From an uncultured Clostridia bacterium (GTDB lineage Bacteria; Bacillota; Clostridia; TANB77; CAG-508): DNA of 14,740 nt. The stretch spans positions 1 to 14,740 of the forward strand of contig CALXSO010000018.1 in the NCBI GenBank assembly GCA_944391155.1. The letters run 5' to 3'. The position numbers and the translations under genes were made by a program. Below are positions 7,832 through 13,505 of this stretch, one piece after another (the stretch's first letter is position 1; each line of letters opens with the position of its first letter). A model generated the notes under the pieces. It was given only the letters and a program-made list of their open reading frames with translations. It was not told the DNA's origin and ran no database searches.

Positions 7832-9739
7832 TTATTTTAATAAGTTATATATTTGAATTGATTTAGATATATCTAATTCTGTTCTCATGTTATTTTGATA
7901 TCTTTCTAGTAATTCTTTCTCTTCTGTTGATAAGTTCTCTATGTCCACTAAGCTTCCTGTATTTTTTTCATACCAGTTTTCATCAAAATAATATCTACTT
8001 GTTACAATTCTTTCATTATTTAAGCAAATAAAGTCTTTCCTTGCAAACATATTTGTTCCTAATGCAAATTCTTCATCTAGGTTACATAGATATGCAAATG
8101 TTGGTTTTATATCGAGTTTACTTACTGGTTTTTCAATTTTCAAGTGTTCAATTCCTGGTATTTTCATTCCACAAGCTACTCTTATATAATTTAATTTTAT
8201 ATCTGTAACTGTTAAATTTGGAGTTGTCTCTTTTAAATATTCTATCATTTCATTATTATACATTTCTAATCCGTTGTGATCTCCATATAAAAGTATTATT
8301 GTATCATCATATATTCCTGATTTTTTAAGTTCTTCTATAAATGTTCCAAAAGCATAGTCAGCATAACTTACTGATTCTAAGTAGTTTCCAAAAAAAGTTC
8401 CTTTGTATTTTCCTACATCTATTTGTACTTTACTCCAATCTTCTAATCCGTCTAAACTAAAATTAGTGTGTGAAGATGCTGATACAATATATGTCATAAA
8501 TGGTTTTTCATAGTTTTTTAGTTTTTCTACTGCTTGTTTGTATAATAATTCATCTGATAAATATCCCATTATGTTTTCTGAAATATCTTCGAATTTATCT
8601 TTGAATTCTAAATAATCTACTGGTAATTTACTATATACATTTCCTCTGTTCCAAAAATAACTATAATTTCCATGTATGTATGAAGTTATATAATTGTCTT
8701 GTTTGAACATTTTAAATATGTCATTTATTGAATTTCCTGGATATTTGCTAAATGACATTCCATTTTCCATTGGATACATTGATGATATGCTTGAAAATTC
8801 TGAATCTGCTGTTGATGAATAACTTTGCATGAACATATTTGAAAATTCTATGTTTTCTTTTAAAAATTTATTTAAATTTGGTGTTATTTCTTTTCCGTTT
8901 ATAGTTTTGTGTAATACAAATTCTTGAATAGATTCTAGTTGTAATATTATTATATTTTTTCCTTTTATTGCTCCTTGTAATTCATAATTACTGTCTCCAT
9001 ACAGTGTTTTGTATTCTTGCTTTAAATTATTGTAGTCTTTTTGCATATCTTCTTTGTTTGTGTAAATTGCTTGTTTTTTTATTTGAAGTGCATTTTTAAT
9101 GTCTGCTATGTGATAGCCATATATGCTTGCTTTTTTTATTTGTAAGTCTTTATTGTACGGATCTTCAAATGCTTTTGCTGAATATGTGTTTCCTATAATA
9201 ACATATACAAAAATTGCTAAACATCCTGATATTGTTCTTAAAATTTTTCCCTTTTTGTCTAATTTTCTTTTTTCTTCGATTTTTAAATATTTAGAAATTA
9301 TTAAAGCAATTATTATTATTAAGTCTATAAAATATATTATATGTCTAAATTTTATTAGCATTGGCAATGTTGTCATTATTTCTTCTCCATATTGCAAGTT
9401 TGTGATTTGTGAAATTGATAAAACATTACTTGAATATGAATAGTATAAATCGTCTCCAAATAATATTATACTAAGAATCAAATTAAATGTTAGCCCTATA
9501 AATATCCTCTGCCTATTTGATAATGTTAGACAAATTAGTAGTATTATTAATATAAAAGATATACTTCCTATTATGATATTAAAATTTAATTGTTCTCTAA
9601 TCATTATTGTGTCTTGATAAAAAAATAATGTTTTTAACATTATTGATATTCCAATTAGAATAATGAACCCAATTGAATTAAATAGTTTATTTATGGCTAC
9701 TTTTATTTCTTCTAATTTTGTTATTTGAGTTTCTTGCAA
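7832..9739 (-). CDS. LTA synthase family membrane sulfatase (polyglycerol-phosphate-type transferase)
   Basis: This 635-residue protein has about five N-terminal membrane segments (within residues 20-185), a linker, and an extracellular sulfatase-fold domain (about 255-575). LtaS-family enzymes transfer glycerol phosphate from phosphatidylglycerol to build or prime lipoteichoic acid. The catalytic set is visible: Glu269 in LQLES, nucleophile Thr310 in SSTADSEF, the substrate-binding stretch IHGNYSYFWNRGNVY (His356, Trp363, Arg365), His424 in SASSHTNF, and Asp487-His488 in YGDHNG. Length equals that of LtaS (about 640). Family paralogues also act as primases or modify other polymers, so the product is not certain. 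The start is a TTG at 9739, supported by GAGG (9747-9750) at 7 bases. It ends 78 bases before ruvB. I avoid the symbol ltaS because paralogues cannot be separated by eye. Confidence 0.9.
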   Translation of the reverse strand: MQETQITKLEEIKVAINKLFNSIGFIILIGISIMLKTLFFYQDTIMIREQLNFNIIIGSISFILIILLICLTLSNRQRIFIGLTFNLILSIILFGDDLYYSYSSNVLSISQITNLQYGEEIMTTLPMLIKFRHIIYFIDLIIIIALIISKYLKIEEKRKLDKKGKILRTISGCLAIFVYVIIGNTYSAKAFEDPYNKDLQIKKASIYGYHIADIKNALQIKKQAIYTNKEDMQKDYNNLKQEYKTLYGDSNYELQGAIKGKNIIILQLESIQEFVLHKTINGKEITPNLNKFLKENIEFSNMFMQSYSSTADSEFSSISSMYPMENGMSFSKYPGNSINDIFKMFKQDNYITSYIHGNYSYFWNRGNVYSKLPVDYLEFKDKFEDISENIMGYLSDELLYKQAVEKLKNYEKPFMTYIVSASSHTNFSLDGLEDWSKVQIDVGKYKGTFFGNYLESVSYADYAFGTFIEELKKSGIYDDTIILLYGDHNGLEMYNNEMIEYLKETTPNLTVTDIKLNYIRVACGMKIPGIEHLKIEKPVSKLDIKPTFAYLCNLDEEFALGTNMFARKDFICLNNERIVTSRYYFDENWYEKNTGSLVDIENLSTEEKELLERYQNNMRTELDISKSIQIYNLLK

Positions 9740-9759
9740 TTTTTTTCCTCATTTCTTTT

Positions 9760-9897
9760 TTATAATAATTTATTTTGTGTTATTTGATTCTTTTTCTCTT
9801 TTATTTTTTGTTTAGCTTTTGTTTCTAACTTATTATAGTATTTTTTTGTTTTGAAATTTATTTTTTTATCAAAATTTTTTATATTATGCTTTTTCAA
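9760..9897 (-). CDS. possible 45-residue lysine-rich ORF between pssE and the LtaS-like gene
   Basis: A reading frame open for 49 codons overlaps the end of the pssE-like gene by 14 bases and fills most of the gap to the LtaS-like gene. From a TTG at 9897 it begins MKKHNIKNFDKKINF and continues TKKYYNKLETKAKQK, ending at a TAA (9760-9762) 20 bases before the next start. There is no convincing ribosome site. It may instead be a former C-terminal tail of the pssE-like protein: a one-base shift in the A-run near 9890 would join DKFIEK to HNIKNFDKK. A chance open frame in A-rich DNA is the null explanation. No family recognised. Confidence 0.25.
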   Translation of the reverse strand: MKKHNIKNFDKKINFKTKKYYNKLETKAKQKIKEKKNQITQNKLL

Positions 9898-10363
9898 TAA
9901 ATTTATCTATAATATCTATCATTTTTTTGTTATTTAATTTATATTCTTCTGGGTTAAATATTGATATTTTTAAAATTGCTTCTTCTAATTCGTCTACACT
10001 TTTTATTCCTATGATATATCCTTTTGCTTGAAATAGTTCTACAATTTCTGTCTGGTGATTATTTACATGTTCATGATACTCGTGCATTCTTGGTACTGCT
10101 ATTACTTTTTTTCCTAATTTTAATGAACTAATTATTGACCCTACTCCTCCATGTGTTATTATGAAGTTTGCTTTTTTTTGATATTCTTCTATTTTATCCC
10201 TTGGTATAAAGTCAAATATCTTCATATTTTTAGATTGGTATTTTGTATATCCTGCTTGCACTACTACTTCATCAGTTATTTTTCTTTTTTTTATTAATTC
10301 GTCTATTTTTTCTAGTAATCTATGAAAACTGTTATTTTGTGTTCCTAACATTACAAATATCAT
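9884..10363 (-). CDS. PssE/Alg13-like catalytic half of a two-part glycosyltransferase
   Basis: This 159-residue protein resembles the C-terminal GT-B (GT28) domain found as Alg13 in eukaryotes and PssE, EpsF or CpsG in bacterial polysaccharide loci. It binds the UDP-sugar and works only as a complex with its membrane partner (Alg14/PssD), extending a polyprenyl-diphosphate-linked sugar at the inner face of the membrane. Visible signatures are the N-terminal MIFVMLGTQNNSFHRLL, then THGGVGSI near residues 70-77, and GKKVIAVPR followed by HVNNHQ, as in GT28 enzymes. The reading frame extends upstream to 10420, but the ATG at 10363 gives the family N terminus and overlaps the partner's stop as TAATG, with GGAGG about 12 bases upstream. 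That overlap implies translational coupling for a one-to-one complex. Confidence 0.88.
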   Translation of the reverse strand: MIFVMLGTQNNSFHRLLEKIDELIKKRKITDEVVVQAGYTKYQSKNMKIFDFIPRDKIEEYQKKANFIITHGGVGSIISSLKLGKKVIAVPRMHEYHEHVNNHQTEIVELFQAKGYIIGIKSVDELEEAILKISIFNPEEYKLNNKKMIDIIDKFIEKA

Positions 10364-10851
10364 TAATATATCGAACCTCCATATATTGCTTTGGGATAAA
10401 TCTTTAACATTTCTTCCCATTGCACAATAAATAAGTCTGCAATTGGGTATATTAATCTTCCAGTTGCAGTTTTTCTGTTTGTGTTTGCAAATGTTTCTAT
10501 ATATATTATTTTGCTACCAATTATTTTTCCTAATATACACATTGGCCCTGCTGTATGCGTTCCTGTTGTTACTATTACTTTTGGCCTTATTTTTATATAT
10601 AGAAATATTGTTTTAAAGCATAAGTACAGGTATTTAAATATATATGTAAATAATTTTGCTCTTGTTCCATATGGTAAAAAATAAAGTTTTTCTCCATATT
10701 TTTCTTTTAAACTTTCGTTTGCTTTGTCTTTTTCTGTTATTATATAGGAATCATATTTTTCAAATAATGGAGATAATTGTAGTAATTCATTTAAGTGTCC
10801 TCCTGTGCTTGAAATAAATAATACTTTTTTCTTTTTTTCTCTATTTTTCAA
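10363..10851 (-). CDS. PssD/Alg14-like membrane-anchoring half of a two-part glycosyltransferase
   Basis: This 162-residue protein has the Alg14 pattern: a basic start, then VLFISSTGGHLNELLQL (glycine-rich loop near residues 14-20), a hydrophobic segment around residues 65-88 for membrane association, TTGTHTAGP, and IYIETFANTNRKTATGRLIYPIADLF. The subunit recruits the PssE/Alg13-like partner to the membrane and contacts the lipid-linked acceptor. Together they add the second sugar of a repeat unit in many exopolysaccharide pathways; here the sugar is unknown. The start is a TTG at 10851, since a TAA is the codon just before it and the next in-frame alternatives would cut into the fold. The ribosome site is weak (AAGGTAAG). 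A promoter-like sequence lies 42 bases upstream, making this the likely first gene of the long operon. Confidence 0.88.
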   Translation of the reverse strand: MKNREKKKKVLFISSTGGHLNELLQLSPLFEKYDSYIITEKDKANESLKEKYGEKLYFLPYGTRAKLFTYIFKYLYLCFKTIFLYIKIRPKVIVTTGTHTAGPMCILGKIIGSKIIYIETFANTNRKTATGRLIYPIADLFIVQWEEMLKIYPKAIYGGSIY

Positions 10852-10892
10852 TTAATTCACTTACCTTTTTTAATTTTTTACTATTTTGGTAT

Positions 10893-10921
10893 ATTATATC
10901 TTTTTTTTGGCTTCGTGTTTA
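10893..10921 (-). promoter_or_regulatory. candidate sigma-70-type promoter for the pssD-led operon
   Basis: On the minus strand, TAAACA (10916-10921; four of six consensus bases) is separated by exactly 17 bases from a perfect TATAAT (10893-10898). Transcription would start near 10886, about 35 bases before the TTG start. It lies downstream of the structured block at 10954-11100, so that block would not be part of this mRNA leader. Confidence 0.45.
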
Positions 10922-10953
10922 GCAAATTCAGTAAAAAATAGAATTACTTTGTT

Positions 10954-11100
10954 ATACGTTTTTACTATTCATTATGGCATAATAGTAATACGTCTGAAAG
11001 TTTGATATATACGTATTTTTTGTCAAAACAAGCTTTGGGTCTACCTATTGGTCTTTGATAAAAAAGGTAGCAAAGCTACATCATTATGACTTACGCGGTT
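10954..11100. other. dense inverted-repeat block, possible structured RNA or mobile-element remnant
   Basis: This is part of a 483-base gene-free stretch (10852-11334). Stem 1: TTACTATT (10962-10969) with AATAGTAA (10981-10988), extended by ACGT/ACGT. Stem 2 competes with it: AATACGT (10987-10993) with ACGTATT (11011-11017), followed by a T-run in the plus direction. Stem 3: AGCTTTG (11031-11037) and CTACCT (11041-11046), separated by a three-base bulge, pair with the continuous AGGTAGCAAAGCT (11065-11077). Inside its 3' arm GTAGC (11067-11071) can instead pair with GCTAC (11075-11079). The hexamer ATACGT occurs three times (10954, 10988, 11009). I matched it to no known riboswitch, 6S, SRP, tmRNA or RNase P signature. 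Strand undetermined. Confidence 0.45.
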
Positions 11101-11232
11101 TTTTTATAGGTAACATTTCTTGTTGTATATGGAAAAATACTTATATATTAACTTTTGAGACTACTCTACAAAATGAAGTCTAACTAGTAACTACACGTTA
11201 AATTTTCAATTTAAATAATTATTTTAATTTTA

Positions 11233-11261
11233 TTCATTTTTTCTGAAAATTATATTATAAT
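11233..11261 (+). promoter_or_regulatory. candidate promoter of the flavin-reductase-family gene
   Basis: A perfect TATAAT lies at 11256-11261 with a weak TTCATT at 11233-11238, 17 bases apart. Predicted transcription start is near 11268, giving a leader of about 65 bases before the GTG start. The minus-10 element alone is weak evidence in DNA this AT-rich, but position and orientation fit the only plus-strand gene. Confidence 0.35.
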
Positions 11262-11334
11262 ATTAAAAGTAATTAAAATATATTAAAAAAATTTTATAGA
11301 CTTGTGTCTATATTTTTTAAAGGAGGAATTTTTC

Positions 11335-11841
11335 GTGAATGATTTTAAAGAAATGAATTTTGATGATTTTAATTTTAATCCATTTACTAAAATAGGTAAA
11401 GAATGGATGCTGATTACCGCTGGTACAAAAGATAAAATTAATACAATGACTGCTTCTTGGGGATCTCTTGGTGTGATGTGGGGAAAAAATGTTGCTTTTA
11501 CTTTTATCAGACCTCAAAGATATACTAAAGAATTCATTGATAATAATGAGACTTTTTCTTTATGTTTTTTTACAGAAGAATTCAAAAAGGATTTGAGTTA
11601 TTTGGGTAGTGTTTCTGGAAAAGATGAAGATAAAATTTCAAAAACAAATTTAACTTCTGATTTTATTAATAATACTCCATACTTTGTAGAGGCTTCATTA
11701 GTTTTTATTTGTAAGAAATTATATATGCAGAATATAACTTCTAATGGATTTATAATACCTGAATTAAATAGTAAATGGTATGAGAATAATGATTATCATA
11801 CTATGTATGTTTCTGAGATACAGAAAATTTATTCAAAATAG
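11335..11841 (+). CDS. flavin reductase family protein (FMN-binding split barrel)
   Basis: This 168-residue protein looks like the small flavin-reductase/FMN-binding split-barrel family. Such proteins bind FMN as dimers and use it in flavin reduction or other redox reactions; the partner here is unknown. Supporting stretches are KIGKEWMLITAG near residues 17-28, then NTMTASWGSLGVMWGKNVAF, FIRPQRYTKEFIDNNETFSL, GSVSGKDEDK and a late FIIPELNSKW. Family members share the order thr/ser-rich strand, SWG, RPxRYT and SGxDxDK. The open frame begins at 11302, but AGGAGG (11321-11326) sits 8 bases before the GTG at 11335, which decides the start. It is the only plus-strand gene, divergent from pssD and convergent with dnaJ, with inverted-repeat structures on both sides. 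Confidence 0.85.
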   Translation: MNDFKEMNFDDFNFNPFTKIGKEWMLITAGTKDKINTMTASWGSLGVMWGKNVAFTFIRPQRYTKEFIDNNETFSLCFFTEEFKKDLSYLGSVSGKDEDKISKTNLTSDFINNTPYFVEASLVFICKKLYMQNITSNGFIIPELNSKWYENNDYHTMYVSEIQKIYSK

Positions 11842-11862
11842 CTTTTATGTTTTAATATATTG

Positions 11863-11902
11863 ATAACAAATTTCTAGTATAAATTTGTTATATTCTATTT
11901 TT
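11863..11902 (+). terminator. intrinsic terminator of the flavin-reductase-family gene
   Basis: ATAACAAATTT (11863-11873) and AAATTTGTTAT (11881-11891) form a perfect 11-base-pair stem with a 7-base loop, followed by a T-rich stretch. It starts 21 bases after the stop codon. The stem is AT-rich, as expected here. Confidence 0.7.
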
Positions 11903-11921
11903 TATATTTTATTTTTTATAT

Positions 11922-12021
11922 AAAAATAACCGTTCCAAAAGTTATTATATAAATATTTTGCTTAAAACACCTTAAACCTATGTTTTGACAAAAATATTTA
12001 TATCTATTTTTGAACGGTTAT
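11922..12021 (-). terminator. 96-base nested inverted repeat, probable terminator of dnaK-dnaJ transcripts
   Basis: ATAACCGTTC (11926-11935) pairs with GAACGGTTAT (12012-12021). Further in, TATAAATATTTTG (11948-11960) pairs with CAAAAATATTTATA (11989-12002) with one bulge, and AAAACA (11964-11969) pairs with TGTTTT (11981-11986) at the tip. On the minus strand the outer stem is followed by TTTTATA, so it can end transcripts from dnaJ, whose stop is 66 bases upstream on that strand. Its size is well beyond a usual terminator, and part of it recurs inverted near 11004-11030, so it may be a repeat element acting as a terminator. Confidence 0.5.
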
Positions 12022-12086
12022 ATGAATTTTTCTGTAATTAGTGACTGATATTTAATAATTTTTGTATTTATTTACTTAATTTTAAT

Positions 12087-13256
12087 TTATCCAAAAAATC
12101 CTCTTTTCTTTACAGGTGGCTGTTCATTCATAGTTTTTGCAAGTTCAATCATTAAATCTCTTTGCTCTTTTGTTAATCTTTTTGGTACTTGTACATTAAC
12201 TGTAAAAACAAAATCTCCTTGAGCTGAAGAATTTACAAATTTGAATCCTTTATTTCTAATTGTAAATTTTGTACCTGTTTGAGTTCCTTCTGGTATTCTA
12301 TATTTTTCCTTACTTCCATCAACCATCGGAATTTCAAGTTCTGCTCCTAATGTAGCTTGTGTAATTGTTACTGGAATGTTGCATAAGACATTATTGCCTG
12401 ACCTTGTAAATATACTATGTTTTTTTATTCTTACTGTAATATATAAATCTCCATTTGGTCCACCTTTTTGTCCTGGGTCTCCTTCATTTCTAAGTACTAC
12501 TGTTTGATTATCATCAATTCCTGCTGGGATTTTTACCCTAATTCTAGGTTGTTTTCTTACTGTTCCTTTTCCTTTACATATATCACAAACTTCTTTTATA
12601 ATTTCACCAGTACCATGACAAGTTGAACAAGTTCTAGTTGTTTGTACTTGACCCAAAATTGTATTTTGTACTTGTCTTACTTGGCCAGTTCCTTTACAGT
12701 CTGGGCATTTAATTGGATTAGTACCAGGTTTAGCTCCTGTTCCATGACAATTAGAACATGTTTCATTTCTTGTTATAACTACTTCTTTTTCAACTCCTAA
12801 ATATGCTTCTTCAAAGGTTATATCCATATTTAAATTTAAATCTGCACCTTTTCGTGGGCCATTTGATTTTTTGGCACTTTGCCTTCCACCAAATCCACCA
12901 CCAAAGAATGATGAAAAGATATCTCCTAAATCGCCAAAATCTCCAAATCCATCAAATCCTGAAGTTGTATATGAATAATATCCATTTTGACCTCCAAAAG
13001 GACCTCCTGCACCTCCACCAAAGCCTTGAGGACCATCAGGTCCAAATTGGTCATACATTCTCCTTTTTTGAGGATCAGATAATGTTTCATAAGCTTCATT
13101 TACTTCTTTAAATTTAGCTTCCGCTTCTTCTTTATTATCAGGGTTTGCATCAGGATGATATTTTTTAGCTAATCTACGATATGCCTTTTTTAATTCCTCA
13201 TCAGTCGCATTTTTACTAACGCCTAAAACCTCATAATAATCTCTTTTTCCTGCCAT
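12087..13256 (-). CDS. dnaJ: chaperone protein DnaJ (Hsp40)
   Basis: This 389-residue type I DnaJ is the co-chaperone that delivers unfolded clients to DnaK and stimulates its ATPase. The order is complete: J domain (1-70) with His34-Pro35-Asp36, a glycine/phenylalanine-rich region (about 73-125), then four zinc-binding repeats CSNCHGTG (Cys167), CPDCKGTG (Cys184), CSTCHGTG (Cys210) and CDICKGKG (Cys224), and the two C-terminal client-binding beta domains ending VKKRGFFG. Length is normal. The ATG at 13256 follows GGGAGGA at about 6 bases. It lies downstream of dnaK in the usual order; hrcA and grpE, if present, would be outside the window. No CIRCE operator (TTAGCACTC-N9-GAGTGCTAA) is visible in the dnaK-dnaJ gap. 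Confidence 0.98.
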   Translation of the reverse strand: MAGKRDYYEVLGVSKNATDEELKKAYRRLAKKYHPDANPDNKEEAEAKFKEVNEAYETLSDPQKRRMYDQFGPDGPQGFGGGAGGPFGGQNGYYSYTTSGFDGFGDFGDLGDIFSSFFGGGFGGRQSAKKSNGPRKGADLNLNMDITFEEAYLGVEKEVVITRNETCSNCHGTGAKPGTNPIKCPDCKGTGQVRQVQNTILGQVQTTRTCSTCHGTGEIIKEVCDICKGKGTVRKQPRIRVKIPAGIDDNQTVVLRNEGDPGQKGGPNGDLYITVRIKKHSIFTRSGNNVLCNIPVTITQATLGAELEIPMVDGSKEKYRIPEGTQTGTKFTIRNKGFKFVNSSAQGDFVFTVNVQVPKRLTKEQRDLMIELAKTMNEQPPVKKRGFFG

Positions 13257-13268
13257 TTTTTCCTCCCA

Positions 13269-13331
13269 TTAAAACGTTGTTTTATTATACTTCTTTTGCA
13301 TTTCTGATATGCTTAAGTCTTTTTTTGGCAT
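13269..13331 (-). CDS. possible 20-residue peptide ORF immediately upstream of dnaJ
   Basis: On the minus strand AGGAG (13338-13342) is placed 6 bases before an ATG at 13331, opening MPKKDLSISEMQKKYNKTTF and a TAA at 13269-13271. The stop overlaps the ATGGGAGG that supplies the dnaJ ribosome site, 12 bases before the dnaJ ATG. The ribosome site is as good as that of real genes here. It might be a leader peptide coupled to dnaJ, a truncated gene start, or chance. No family recognised. Confidence 0.35.
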   Translation of the reverse strand: MPKKDLSISEMQKKYNKTTF

Positions 13332-13362
13332 TTTTCTCTCCTTTTAAACTTTGTTAAATTTT

Positions 13363-13402
13363 GAGGTTGGAATTTTATAATTTTGCCTCCAACCTCTTTT
13401 TT
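13363..13402 (+). terminator. strong stem-loop with T-tract on the plus strand, inside the dnaK-dnaJ gap
   Basis: GAGGTTGGA (13363-13371) pairs perfectly with TCCAACCTC (13388-13396) and is followed by six T (13397-13402) in the plus direction. No plus-strand gene lies just upstream, so as a terminator it would stop antisense transcripts coming through dnaJ. In the minus-strand message the same stem would form but be followed by AAAATTT, so it would not terminate dnaK readthrough. It could instead protect a processed end. Confidence 0.5.
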
Positions 13403-13450
13403 ATACATATCATAATAATATTTTATTAGTAATTTTTTATAAAATTTTTG

Positions 13451-13505
13451 AGGTCCGTCCCCAAAATCCCTCCTAGGAGGGATTGGAAGGACCGTCCCTT
13501 AATCC
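13451..13505 (-). repeat. GC-rich REP-like palindromic element abutting the dnaK stop codon
   Basis: AATCCCTCCTAGGAGGGATT (13465-13484) is a perfect 20-base palindrome. It is flanked by two same-orientation decamers that read GGGACGGTCC (13489-13498) and GGGACGGACC (13452-13461) on the minus strand, and the outer GGTCC/GGACC can also pair. The element is over half G+C in a genome near a quarter G+C and begins directly after the dnaK TAG. GC-rich palindromes in noncoding gaps with a conserved short head motif are the pattern of REP sequences mobilised by RAYT transposases. No RAYT gene is in the window. Confidence 0.6.

Noticed and set aside
10954..11100. Known riboswitch or T-box upstream of pssD
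   Set aside because: I looked for the conserved cores of c-di-GMP, preQ1, SAM, THF and T-box elements and found none that fit; the pssD promoter candidate also lies downstream of the block.
13257..13505. CIRCE heat-shock operator upstream of dnaJ
   Set aside because: The TTAGCACTC / GAGTGCTAA inverted repeat is absent; any HrcA control would act upstream of dnaK, outside the window.
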